Shown: piece by piece, positions 1-11,061 of the stretch
How the letters are laid out: every line of letters starts with the position of its first letter
Numbering within the stretch: the first letter of the stretch is position 1
NCBI RefSeq assembly: GCF_003711515.1
Contig: NW_021167080.1
Span: forward strand, 2,888,155 to 2,952,154
DNA: 64,000 bases
From: Sodiomyces alkalinus F11
Lineage: Eukaryota; Ascomycota; Sordariomycetes; Glomerellales; Plectosphaerellaceae
Direction of reading: 5' to 3'
Program-made: the position numbers and the translations under genes
Notes under the pieces: generated by a model
Told to the model about the DNA's origin: nothing
Seen by the model: the letters and a program-made list of their open reading frames with translations, nothing else
The model's database searches: none

Positions 1-15
1 GAAGATGGCTATCAG

Positions 16-796
16 CTACCCCTTCAGTGCCTGGGCGTAACCCTTCTTGAAGACCAGAGGCTGAGTCATGCCGCTCTCGTCTGGAAGCTCTCTGATGTCT
101 GAAAGTTCTCTGGCTTTCTTGACAAGCTGTCGCTTGCGGGTAAAAGGCATGATAGGCAACTCTTGATGAAGTGCGATGGTTGGGAAGAAGGAGCTGAGAG
201 AAGAGTCCCTGCCCGTCCTGCGTATTCTTCCCTGCGGGTGCTGGTGGTGCTATCCACCCCTAAAGAGTGGCCAGGAGGAGGAAAGAAGGAGAGGAGTAAA
301 ACTGAAAATAAAAAGAAGGAACGTACGAAGGATCAAGAGGGGTGGCAGGTTGCGACCCGCTCAGACTTTGTGCGAAACTGACATTGCTCCCCAGTTGCCT
401 TGTCGGGTTTTGTAGGTTTACACCTCCCATAGGCATGCCGTTGCCGAATGCCCATCCGGGACCGCTGGTTGCTGTTCCCGCATTCATTAACTCCTATTCT
501 TCACATGCAGTCTTCCCTTTTGTTATAAGGTCTCCCGCTATACCTTGTTTCCCGTTTGGTAACCGGTTCGACACCGAGCGTCCGGGCTGCTGTTGCTGGC
601 CTCCATAAGCAGGCATTCCCCGGACTGATTGCGGCACAACTCCTGCTTCCCGTCTAACGTCAGTGAAAGGTCCAGTGTCAGATAAAGCGAGTATAAAAGG
701 CAGTGGAATATATATGCGCGCCATCTCAAACTTCGGACGACAAGGGTGCTGAGCATGGTATTCATGTCCGCAACCAAAGGACCGATCCCTAACCAT
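16..796 (-). CDS. Small three-exon gene or relic with NOT2-like N-terminus
   Basis: Proposed exons on the minus strand are 796-544, 471-327 and 193-16, with consistent phases and 191 codons in total. Exon 1 ends with the residues RLPNGKQ. Exon 2 contains GPGWAFG, then VSFAQSLSGSQPATPLD. From what I know of the family, this order (RLPNGK, W-A-F-G, FAQSLSGSQPATPLD) is the N-terminal signature of CCR4-NOT subunit NOT2, the scaffold of the deadenylase complex. In NOT2 the next residues should be a variant of EFPSL. Here the next plausible exon, after acceptor CTCTCAG, encodes an unrelated lysine/arginine-rich tail and stops at 16-18. No NOT-box domain follows. The usual start MNRPG is also missing; the in-frame ATGs at 796 and 727 add unrelated residues. 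It may be a truncated duplicate, a chimeric new gene, or the true NOT2 with its remaining exons beyond the window edge. Exon 3 and the start are inferred; only the homology of exons 1-2 is reasonably firm. Confidence 0.42.
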
Positions 797-1895
797 GGAG
801 GCAGAGGCAGGCGATGAACAAGGACAGTAGACAAAGCCATGAGGATGGGTGTCTTGTTGGCCTTCTGTAGAACCTAGCGGTCATGTTTTCCGGTCTTGTG
901 TTTTTTTCTTCTTCTTTCTGCACAGGATGTCCAGGTGCAAACTCCCCCAACGACCCGCGAACTGTATCCCAGAAACGCATTGTGGAGGGTGCTGTACAAT
1001 GTGCCCCAACCCGGCGCGATCGGACGAGAAGAAATGGAACCGTCGGCTCAGAGGTTGTCGTTTCGTGGTCGCGTAGCATGCGGAGGAAGGGAATTCCGCT
1101 GGCGCCGCTCAAAGACTAGAGTATAGCGGGGGTAGGGTATGTGGTGACCGGGAAATCGAGGTCGAGATGGACAGAGAGGTGCGAAACGGGCGAAATCCTA
1201 CCTGGTCTATTCATGATCAAAGGCTCGAGAGCGATCGAGCTTATGGTGGGGCGGACAGATTGGGGGAGTGTAACTTCCGGTATCGCAGTTCTGGTAGACG
1301 TGTGTTCGAGTACGGCTTCCGTCGAAAGAGGGCGACTTGTAATAGAAGAGGCCCGAGGCTTGTACTGAGTGAGGTAGAGAACCGAAAGGCCAGCGACTTT
1401 GGAGTTTGGAGGCGCTTTCTCTGGATGGTGTTTGGAGGCTTTCCCACCAAGCCGACCTCCACATCGCCTTTCCTATTAGCCTGCTCACTGCAATGTGCTG
1501 TTCCCCACAACTGATGGCTGATAGGTACCAGACTCTAATTAAGATTCAAGGTACAGAGTACAACGTACTTATGATGTGGACCGTGCACACAACTGCCTTG
1601 GCCCCATTTACCTTAGGTAGTTCCCTCACCTCGCCTTATAACTTTGACATCTTCATCACAGTCTCGGCTACTATAACAAAGCCATATATTCCCGAATTAC
1701 ACACGTTAAGTCGTGTGAAGTACCTTATTATAAGCTGAAAAATCATGATCAATCATGGTATATGGATAGACCTAAGTCAGACAAACCTGAAGACTCACGC
1801 CCTAGAATCGATCCCCTTTGATATCAAAGCCACCGCCGAGACTCCCACATCTCCTCGAACTCACGATACATATACCATGGACTTAGCTACCTATT
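797..1895. other. Intergenic, no supported gene
   Basis: The short open frames on both strands here do not resemble any family I know and overlap one another. The stretch lies upstream of the NOT2-like gene and downstream of the zinc-chaperone gene, so it probably holds a promoter on one side and a 3' region on the other. A TACCTTAGG-type motif found in many other spacers of this window occurs near 1610-1620. Confidence 0.6.
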
Positions 1896-3356
1896 TTATG
1901 AAGCAAGCTCACGCGCAAGGCTCTGCTCCAAATCTACATTCGTCAACCATCGGCCGATGAGAATGATCTTCCCCTGTCGAGATGCATCTGTATTCCTCGA
2001 CGACACAGGCGCGTCGATGATCTCAAAAATCTCCCGGACACCTTGAACGATCTTCTGACTTCCATCCTCAAATACCAAACGGCCCTTTGAACGATGGACC
2101 TCCAACAAGGTGTCCTGACCAGGCGCTCGTTGATCCCACAGGACGCTCCGCAACCACCTGTCGATCTTCTCCTCCTGATTTGGCGACAGGACCGGGACGG
2201 GTATCGATACCGTCGAGATTGTCTGGAGGGTTCTTGTCAGCCCATGATACTGCCCTGGGTCGCAGCGGATCGTAGTGAGCACTTACTGGATCCAGGTGGC
2301 TGTGCCCTTTGCGAGTAAATTCAACAGCGGATAGCTCGTCGTAGGCGTGGAGGTCCAGCAGAAACCCCTCCAACTGGGGGACTTCGCTATTCTGCGTGAC
2401 GTGGATCTTGGCCAGTCCGTTGATGGACTCGATTCTCTCTCTTACGACCTGCAGCTCCTCGGGACTGACTAGATCTGACTTGTTTATGACGATGACATCG
2501 GCGTGAGAGATTTGAAGATGAGCTGTCGTCATCAATGGCCCGTGCTCGTGCTCGTCGTCATGCGGGCTTTCGTCGATTGTGGTCTTGTGCGTTGGGTCTT
2601 CGAGTTCGCGAAGAATATTCTTCGCATCGACCAGCGTCACGATCCCGTCGAGGTAAATGGTGCTGCCCAGACCATCATCCATCCAGAACAACGGCGCGAG
2701 GTTTCCCGGATCCGCGAGTCCCGTGGTCTCGAGTAAGATGTAGTCAAAGGCCCCTTTCTTTTCCATGAGGGACTCGATGGCACTGACACCCGTGTCCCTT
2801 TGGCCGGTTTCTCCGTCAGCACGGCTGTTTCAGGGCTTGAGGGTATAAACGAATAAATGAGTGAACAAATAAAACAAGAAGGGGAAGAAATGGAGTTGCC
2901 TCACTTGACCGAGCAGCATAAGCAGCCATTGCCGACTTCGAGCCATTCTTCAACCTGCTCGTTGTCCTTGCTGACCGTGAGGGACTTCTCGATATCCACA
3001 GCTGCCGAGATATCAAGTCAGGTATAAGTCACGCCTAGGTCACTTCTATTCTTACTTACAGTCGCCAAACTCTAGGACCATGTCAGCCGAACCCGTTTTC
3101 CTCACAGAAGTTTCCACACAGCTCAGATCCTGAGTGTACACATAGACTAACCGTTCATAACGACGGCAATTTTTTTTCCATGTTGAGCTGTCAAGATGTA
3201 ATTGAGCAACGTAGTCTTCCCAGAACCGAGGTAGCCCGTTACTATAGTAAGCGGTACCTTAGGTCGTTTCTCCTCCGAGTCCTCGTGTGCTTCATCGTTG
3301 ACTTCGGGAGCTGTCTGGATGAGCTCGGGCGGGGCATCATCATCGTCGAAGGTCAT
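1896..3356 (-). CDS. ZNG1: CobW/ZNG1-type GTP-dependent zinc chaperone
   Basis: Five exons on the minus strand: 3356-3152, 3071-3060 (12 nt), 3001-2905, 2797-2287 and 2222-1896, giving 383 residues. The protein is a COG0523 G3E GTPase. It shows a Walker A loop GYLGSGKTT (residues 41-49), NEFGD after it, the metal-binding CLCC (99-102) in the GNGCLCCSV context, ETTGLADP (128-135) and the guanine-specificity motif NKSD (210-213). A histidine- and acid-rich loop (about 180-191) and a C-terminal CobW_C domain follow. Members such as yeast YNR029C/Zng1 and human ZNG1 deliver zinc to methionine aminopeptidase type 1 in the cytosol, using GTP hydrolysis. The ATG at 3354-3356 is the first in frame and precedes an acidic N-terminus typical of the eukaryotic group. 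The gene is divergent from mob3 across 546 bp. The microexon encodes most of NEFGD and is needed to keep frame. Confidence 0.93.
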
Positions 3357-3902
3357 CTTTGCTTGGTGGCGGGCGAAACTCTGCCGAGGGACTATTGTTG
3401 ATTCGATTCAGTACTACCTAACAGGACTCGGAATGGGTTCGAAAAATCAGAAATAAAGGCTGAGAACGAGAGCTTGTGAAATATGTTGAGACTTCAGTCC
3501 ACTGTTTTACTCCTGTTCCATCGGTTTCTCAAGGTGAAGTTATCAACGTGAAGTTATCGACCAGAAGTACTTGATACTTACCTTCGTGCCTTGACAACTA
3601 AGGTACTTGAGTTTGCGTCGGCATTACTCAGGCTGACTAAGACAACGTGACTAATCGGATCCGGTACACGGTCTGGTCCCCTGGTTGGCGCCCTAGGCCG
3701 TTGAGCCACCCTCTCTCCGATTCGTACATCGCAATAATTTCATGTGGTGTTGTTCATTCCAACGGTCAACCGTTGCCCAAACAAGCAACGGCTTCCCGAA
3801 ACTCAAACGCCTTCTACCTATTTTACAAAAAGACACTGGTCATTTCTGTCGAGTCTGGGATACTAGAGCTCTCTTAGAGCTCTATTCCCTCCCATCCCTA
3901 CC
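3357..3902. promoter_or_regulatory. Divergent promoter between ZNG1 and mob3
   Basis: This 546-bp spacer lies head-to-head between two genes and must carry both promoters. A duplicated GAGCTCT sequence flanks TTA close to 3868-3885, just upstream of the mob3 start, and forms a short inverted repeat. I see no clear TATA box. No coding sequence is evident. Confidence 0.6.
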
Positions 3903-6026
3903 ATGACAATGACCCCGAGCTCTCCTAGATTACCGAGTCCTCCTCCGCCGGCCGAGGACCAGATCGGCCCTCAGTCGCCGGCCATGGGCACCGAAGCAGG
4001 CCGTCAAGCATCCCAGCTGGAGCAGGCGCTGCTCGATGCGAATTCAAAACGCCGCATTCACCCGGGCACCAAGGCGCACGACATGGCGGCCGGTCCGCCA
4101 CTGATTCCTCTTAATGAAGTGCGTTTCTCTCCTCGTAGCCCCTTGTCTCCCTTCGTCTCCATGGCCATCAGCCCTATCACTGCTCTGATTTAACCTCATC
4201 GTCGATTCTGAACTCCCATCTTCTGTAAAATAACGCATCTTTCTCTCTAACAAAGGGCGTCCGTCCTCCCCCATACACAGCTCGATTCTGCATTCCAGCT
4301 CCAAGAACATCTCGCCGCCCTCCATTTCCACCACACCAAGGGCAACACCCAAGCGATTACCCGCGCGACGGCCATCCAGCTCGCCACGCCCCCCTTCGCC
4401 ATCGACCGCACCCTCTGGCTCTACGAGCTCTGCCGCTTCCTCATAGCCCAGTGTAACTCCCTCATCGTCGGCTTCCTGTTCGACGCGCCCCCGTGCAGCG
4501 CCCACACGTGCCCGGAGATGCGCGCCTCGGAATGGCAGTTCCTCTGCGCCGTGCACGAGCAGCCCAAGAGCTGCTGCGCCATCGACTACTGCTGCCACAC
4601 TCTCGACTGGGCCGCCAACGTCGTCACCGACCCCAAGATCTTCCCCAGCCGCTTCGTCGTCTCGTCCGACGCCCACAGCAAGAGCGTCGCCGTCAAGAAC
4701 CTCGTCAACGTCTTTCGCCGCCTCCACCGTATCTTCGCCCACGCCTGGTTCCAGCACCGCGCCGTCTTCTGGAACGTCGAGAACCAGTCCGGCCTTTACG
4801 TCTTGTTCAAGACGGTCTGCGACATGTACGACCTGCTCCCCGCAGAGAACTACAAGCTGCCCCCCGAGGCGGAAGGGCTGGAGACTGCTGCTGCTGGTGC
4901 CGCTGCTGGTGCCGCTGCTGGTGCTGCTGCGGCTGCGGCTGCACATGACGGGGGCTTGCTTGAGGCCGGCGAGGCGAAGAAACCGATCCAGCCAGTTAGT
5001 ATCGCGAAGCCTCCCCATCGTCAGCAGCAACAACTACAACAACAACAACAACAGCAACAACAACAACAACAACAGCAACAGCAGCCACCACAACAGCCAC
5101 CGCAACCACAACAACAGCAGCAGCAGCAGCAGCAAGGGGGAGAGCTGGGTGACGACGATGGCCACCAGTCTCTCGGCAGGAACAACACCAGGAGACATAT
5201 CCGAGCCAGTCCCTCGACGGGCAGTGCTGTGACGACTGTCATGGAAACCGACGAGGAGGACCACGACGTGACGAGAAAGCTGCAGAACATGCACATTTCA
5301 GCTCCGATGGCCGTGCAGGAGGAATACGAAGTCGCCGAGGTTCCCGTCATCGTGGAGCAGGGAATCATGGCCGATGCCTCACCGCAGGATGACTCGGCCG
5401 CTGGTGAGGAGGACGAGGTGAAGGAGGTGCAGCCAACAGCGTCCGAAGGCGATTCCCCTGCAAAGTTGACCGACGATGAGAATTCGGCCCAGGACGTTGA
5501 GAAGGGTGAAACGGGCGAAACCCCGGTCCCGGATGCGCCAGTGCCAGTTCTGGAACCCGAACCGGAATCAACCGCGGCGTCTTCGGCGGGACCTGGTCCC
5601 CAGGAGGAAGGGGACAGTGTCGGGGATAATACCGTCGTCCACGAGGAAGGGGTAGAAGGAACGGATGACACCGGGGTGGACCACCAGGATTTTGCCCAAC
5701 CTTCTAGCACCGTCGACAAGCCTGAAGAAGCAGCGGGGGCAGTGGGGGCAGACGATGCCGTGCCCCCTGGCGAGGAGGCCGAGGGTTCGGACGAGATACG
5801 TCCAGCAGAGACTAATAGCACGGAGAAAGAAGATAAAGAAGAGAAGGAGAAGGAGAAGGAGAAGGAGAAGGAGAAGGAGAAGGAGAAGGAGAAGGAGAAG
5901 GAGAAGGAGAAGGAGAAGGAGAAGGAGAAGGAGAAGGAGGAGAAGGAGAAGGAGGAGGAGAAGGAGGAGGAGGAGAAGGAGGAGGAAAAGGAGAAGGAGG
6001 AGGAAAAGGAGAAGGAGGAGAGCTAG
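3903..6026 (+). CDS. mob3: Mob3/phocein-family protein (STRIPAK subunit) with poly-Q and KE tail
   Basis: Two exons, 3903-4118 and 4281-6026, giving 653 residues. The Mob fold covers roughly residues 50-260 and resembles phocein/MOB4: PGTKA, LDSAFQLQE, the zinc ligands in C-x4-C (C144, C149) and H-x4-H (H226, H231), and AIDYCCHTLD and FPSRF. Phocein proteins are about 225 residues; here a further 390-residue tail holds an alanine tract, a glutamine-rich tract (about 320-357), an acidic middle and a run of alternating lysine and glutamate (about 593-652). Fungal Mob3 (for example Sordaria SmMOB3) is a subunit of the striatin-interacting phosphatase and kinase complex, needed for hyphal fusion and fruiting-body formation. 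That role is inferred from family membership. The long antisense open frames beneath the tail are repeat shadows. Confidence 0.92.
5022..5135 (+). repeat. CAR trinucleotide tract coding poly-glutamine
   Basis: CAA and CAG codons dominate this part of mob3, broken only by a few CCA/CCG proline codons and one CTA. The mixture of CAA and CAG suggests an old, selected tract rather than a fresh slippage expansion. Confidence 0.9.
5841..6022 (+). repeat. GAGAAG hexanucleotide repeat coding (EK)n
   Basis: The 3' end of mob3 is a nearly perfect run of GAGAAG to about 5936, then GAG/AAG/GAA mixtures up to the stop. It encodes about 60 residues of only Glu and Lys, which would be expected to form a stable single alpha helix. 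Purine strand bias is complete over the run. Confidence 0.93.
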
Positions 6027-6816
6027 TGGTCAGTGTCGGCTTGAACATAAGTTGTGTACCTGTATATCATAATATGCATCAGGGAGAGTGCTAGATGTCG
6101 TGAATATGCGCTGTATTCGTATTGTGTGTCCAGGCCAAAACATAAGAGCCCGTGTATCTATGGCCATTGATACTAACTCTTGGCGAAGGAAGAGAAGATG
6201 GCTCCCTCGCCCAGTAGCCGTGAACATGTCGATTACGGCGCCATCACCCTGGCTTACCTACCATGGTACATTACTCGTTATTATTATTTCCAACTAATCA
6301 CCAGAACGTACCCTTACGCGCCGGAAAGACGATAGACGACGTGCGCTATGAAGAAATATGTTTTGCACATCGTTGAGATAACTTTGCCTCGCCGAGATCA
6401 CCACCAGCCCGTTTCCCCCCCTATTTGCTTTTCCCAAACAAAAAGTACATGGGGCCCCATGTATACACGCATATAAATTGTACATACACTCGTAAACACC
6501 GTCCTCATTTCAGAGGCGGCCTCCTCATTTCAGAATGCTTTCCCGCCCGAGGTTCAGGATACCGGGGCACAGGGAAGCAGAGGAGCCCCTGTCGATCGTA
6601 GAGAGAACAGGCCAAATATTCTTCACCACGAGTCGAAGAAAGCCGCGTGTTTCCCGGTTCCGGGTTGACCGCCGACCGATTTCACCCGATAAAGGGTCGA
6701 CGACAGGTAAAGGCCACTCCCGCATGGTGATGGGCACACCATCTGTGACCATCGTCGTAACCCATCACTGCCGAACCTCTCTACCTCTCGCCCTCCCTCC
6801 CCCTCCCCGCGCCGCT
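6027..6816. other. Convergent 3' spacer, no gene seen
   Basis: This stretch separates the 3' ends of mob3 and the Zn2Cys6 gene. It should hold both 3' UTRs. I see no conserved coding sequence or RNA gene. Confidence 0.6.
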
Positions 6817-9386
6817 TCAGCCGTCTCCTGTGTCGCTCATATCAAGCTTCGCAAAGATGTGGCGCACTTCCCTGAGGTTCTCCTGCTGGGCATTGATGGC
6901 AGCGGCATTGCGTTCGTCGGCGAGGCTTCTCACGGCCTTGAGGATGGGACTGTACCCTTCATCGTTGGGTAGCCACCATCGTGCACAGGAAGGTTCCCGA
7001 AACATCTCGCCCATCTTGACTCGTACGTTGGCCGGGTGGATGTATCTGAAAGAAAAGGGCATGTTAGCATTTGTGGCTCTGAGGCTGGGGCGTACAACGT
7101 TGGGGGGATGACCATTGCAATTAAGAAAAGGAAAAGTGAAGAGAGAGGGGGCACATGGCGCTCGGGTAAAAGAAAAGAAAAAAAAAGAAGAAGAAGAAAC
7201 CTCACCCCTTCGATTCGATCAAGGCGAATTTGCGACGAAACCAATTGCTGTGCTTCTTATCCTTCGGCAGGAATAGCGCACTCATGGACGTGGTAGCTTG
7301 TGCCGCGATCAAGCTGCCCTTGGGGCTTCCGGGCCAGCGATCGATGAGCTCGACGCAGGCGCAGACGTTATAAGAGTAGTCGCGCAGATCGGCGTATGAT
7401 TTCTCCCGATCCGTAGTGGGAGACTGGCACAGGTGCATGATGACCATGGACATCCAACCGACGATCAGTTTCGTGGTCGGGAACAGAGGCTCCCTGTAGA
7501 GGATCCCGGGGGTGTAGGGGTCGACAATGTCGGATTCGTCCCGCGGCGGCGCGCCGTGGCCGAAATCGGTCACCAGAAACGCCGGGTCGACCAGCTCGCG
7601 ATCCCATTCTGCCCTCCAGTCCAAAAGACGCTGCAGGATGCGGCTGTGCTCGGCTTGGAAGGCTTCCGGTGAGATCTGGCCCCGACTTCCTCTTGCGTAC
7701 AGCATGGACATCTCTCTCGAGAGGAGACGCACGAGGGCGGACTCTTTGTCGATCTTCCAATTCAGTCGAAGTTGGGGGTTGTCGCCGTTCAGTAGGATCT
7801 GCGTCTGGCAGTAGTCCACGTATTCGGTGAACCATTCGTGGGAGAGGGACGTCGGGAATCCACCCATGATCGCAATGAAGACATCGAAGCGGGCGTACCA
7901 TGATACTGCCATTCTGCCCAGCACAGTTTCCATTGCCGACTTTGGAGTGAAAAGCGTTATGAGGAGCTCGTGTGCTGCTTTCTGGTGGCCCATTAAGTTG
8001 ATCCAGTCCCCGAGATACTCCTTGTTTTTGTTCAGTCGTCGTCAGCCCTCTGCTTGCTTGACGAAGTAAAAGGGGGGGGGGCAGCGTAAAAATGAAATAA
8101 AACAATTAAGGCAGAGACTCACTTCAATGGTGGCAAGTTGTAATATGGTGAAGAGAGTGTGTATACTGGGCTTTTCTTTCCTCTTCAGGAATTCTATAAG
8201 CATGATGACACTCTTGTTGTAGTATTGGAGAAACTCGTGTATGTCGCCGTCCGGGTTGTGTTCGAGGGTATAGAGGTAGGCGGAGAAGCCCACCAGCGCA
8301 TTCAGCAAGGATTCGCTCCCGAGAGCCAACTGCGGAAGCATGTTGCGAAAGAAGTCATCGCCGTCGAAGACGATACAGTAGTGATGATGTGTGATGTTGT
8401 GATAATAGTAGTCCATGTAGCGCTGCATGCTCGCGGGCAGATGAGACCAGTCGGCACGACTGCTAGGCTGGAAATTCGGCAGATCGGGGGCTGGCGGCGT
8501 GCTCGTCGAGTGGCCGACGCTGGTCCCGACCGAGGTCGCCGGCGAGCTCCTGTTCCCGTCGTGAGATGCGTGGGACGGGGTCTCGGACGCTTGGCGCGCG
8601 CCGTGTTTCTGGGTGTTCCGCGAAGACGATGCACTAGACGAAGGCCGCATGGAGACGGGTCCTTTCGAGGGCAGGGTGTCGTCATGTGAGCCCCCCTCCT
8701 CCTGGTCCGGTATGGTCTCCAAGGCGACGTCCGGCCCGGTGTCCTCTTCCAAGTCGTCTACTTCGAGAGACGAGCTTGGACTCGGCCGCTGCATAGGAAC
8801 TGTCCCCCCCGTCCCTGCCGTCTCTTTGAGGCTAGAACTCTGAGATGATGCGCTTTTACTCGGCGGAGGATCTGGATAGATACATTCTCGATTCCCTTTT
8901 CGACATCCTGGGCATGGTCAACTTGAGCGGCCCTTGGGAAAAAAAAATCATATAGTTATTGAGGGGAGAGGTAGCCTACTTTCGCAGATTGGACGGGTCT
9001 CGTCACACTTGGAAAAAAAGAAAAAAAAAAAAGCGTCAGGGCCTGACAGGATGAGTTGGGAGGCATTCCAGCGAACTTACCTTGACTCTCCTGCTCCGAC
9101 ACATGAAGCACCCAGATCGAGTACGCCTATGCTTGACATGATCAATGCCCGGGGCGGATTTCCGTCGTACTTTGTGAGATTTCGACGGATTGAAAATCAG
9201 CGGCTCGTGGATGCCAGCAAGAAAGCCAGGTGCCTGGTAAGAAGAAGATGTTGCCGGGCCTGCTATGGATGACGACGACGACTGCACGACAGAAAATGGC
9301 GACGGATATGCCTCTGGTGGGATCTTGCTCGGGTTCTGGCCAGCGCCCGACATGGAGGCCAGGAAGTGGTGGTAGTAGTCACCCAT
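6817..9386 (-). CDS. Zn2Cys6 transcription factor with Fungal_trans_2-like domain
   Basis: Five exons on the minus strand: 9386-9081, 9007-8980 (28 nt), 8907-8123, 8020-7206 and 7045-6817, giving 720 residues. The DNA-binding cluster is complete, with cysteines at 93, 96, 103, 110, 113 and 120 in the order CX2CX6CX6CX2CX6C. It is preceded by HRRTRSG and followed by YPDPP. The 28-nt exon encodes the middle of the cluster. A serine/proline-rich linker follows, then a long helical region with LLNALVGFSAYL and LATIEEYLGDWINLMGHQKAA-like sequence, typical of the fungal-specific factor domain 2 family. It should act in the nucleus as a pathway regulator; the target genes cannot be read from the sequence. 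The start ATG at 9386 follows an in-frame upstream stop, and a GTG three codons earlier is not used. The gene has a very long, gene-free upstream region. Confidence 0.9.
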
Positions 9387-10314
9387 GATGGGCACCCCGG
9401 GGTATATTCACTGGTGGCCCCAATTCTTTGCTTAACCAGTGACCGAACTTTTCTGAATCTGGAGGGGTTGTATGGACAACGGGTCCAATGGGGGGAAAGG
9501 AGGCACTGGTCTTTTGTTCCTTTCCTCTGGCGAGTGCGATTCCCGACGAGTTATGGCTCGAACGTAGCAAGAGTAGAGTAGAGCAGGTCGACAGAAGCTG
9601 AATCCAATGGCCACCCAAGGATGGATCCCTTTCGACCCTTCTAGCCAGGAATCTCTTCTGTGAGGTACAGATTACAGGGGTGCCTCGGTAGAATTGACGG
9701 TTTCCGTCAGGGGATAAAACAAAACGGACGAAAGAAAAAAATAAACAATAATAATAAATGGATAAAAAAGAGGTAAAAGAAAGAGCCCATCCAATGCGAT
9801 GCGGGTGAATGGCGAGGGGAAAATGTTCCCCCCTCCAGGGTTGTAGCTTGGTTCGTGGCGCGAGGTCCCAAGACAGGTGCAGCAGCAGTACCGACGACTG
9901 GTTCGCACAGAGATGCGTTCGGCCAATGACAAGTGATTTCACCTGGTCAAGCCGAGTGCGAGGTGACGGTGTTGTGTTGGTGCACGGGGAAAGGGGGTGG
10001 GGGATACGAAAGTAGAGACAGTTAAAAGTGAGCGAGTGTTTTTGTGTTTTTGGCGACTGGGGTTGTTTGGACGGCCCCCAATGAGGGCGTCGAGAAGTAA
10101 ATACTTCAATGCAAATCCTTTTCAGTTTACTGTCGCCAGGAAGTTCAAGCGACGACGACGACGAGTCGTGGGGGGGGGGGATAGAAGTCCCGTGTCGCCA
10201 AGGAGTTTCCACTCGCAGGTAACGACAGGAGAGTAGAACACGGTTGACAATCTGTCTGGAAAGATTAGCACTTTGTACTTTAGGAGTACGGGGGGTTGTG
10301 TGCGTGTGCGAGTG

Positions 10315-10318
<4 letters not shown>

Positions 10319-10368
<50 letters not shown>
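10319..10368. repeat. (TG)25 microsatellite
   Basis: Twenty-five uninterrupted TG units lie in the upstream region of the Zn2Cys6 gene. Imperfect TGTGCG-type sequence extends it on the 5' side. Alternating purine-pyrimidine DNA of this length can adopt Z-form under supercoiling. Confidence 0.97.
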
Positions 10369-10369
<1 letters not shown>

Positions 10370-10987
10370 TGAGTAAGTGAGCGAGTGAGTGTGTGGAGAT
10401 GTAGGATTCCGGAGAAGTTGATTCTCATGAACCATGAATCTTCTCTTCTTTGTTACTGTACGTTATGCCACGACATGTCCACATACCCTCGTACATGGAG
10501 CCCTAGGACGGGACGGCCAGTCTGCGCGGGATCCCCAGCAAACAAGCACGACTCGGGTGGTGGATGGCTACGACCTTGGCCAGCCAGATCCAGATTCTCT
10601 ACCGCGCATATCTACACCAAAGACAAAAAAAGGGTGGAAATCAAAGGGAATAGGGGAGGCATGGGACGGGAAATGCAAGACGTAAGAGGAAATGAGCGAG
10701 GTCGAATAGAGAGGCTGAACTGCGGGCTTACCCAGATGCTTCCTTCTACGTGTACCGTGGACTGGGTTATGCGGAATGCAAAGGTAAATCCGTGCCGCAG
10801 GGCGTCAGGCGAAGGTGGAGATAAACTGCCGGGTGGTTTGGTAGAGGAGAAGAGCCGGTAAGTGAGCACTTCTTACAGCAAGGCCCAGCAAGTCCGGAGG
10901 GTTTGGCGGATTGGCGGGGTGGCCCAGTTCTTGGAAGTTGAGTGTTACCTGCAATGCACGTTGTAGGGTAGGTATGATGTCGAGGCC

Positions 10988-11009
10988 AGAGAGAGAGAGA
11001 GAGAGCGAG

Positions 11010-11061
<52 letters not shown>
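10988..11061. repeat. Compound (GA)n-(CA)n-(GA)n microsatellite
   Basis: A GA run, a run of about fourteen CA units and a second GA run follow one another directly. The two GA arms frame the CA core almost symmetrically. Confidence 0.96.

Noticed and set aside
4044..5821. Long antisense frames (329 and 266 codons) under mob3
   Set aside because: They mirror the GC-rich Mob domain and the poly-Q/acidic tail, giving poly-Leu/Cys/Ser sequence. The plus-strand protein has clear zinc ligands and family motifs.
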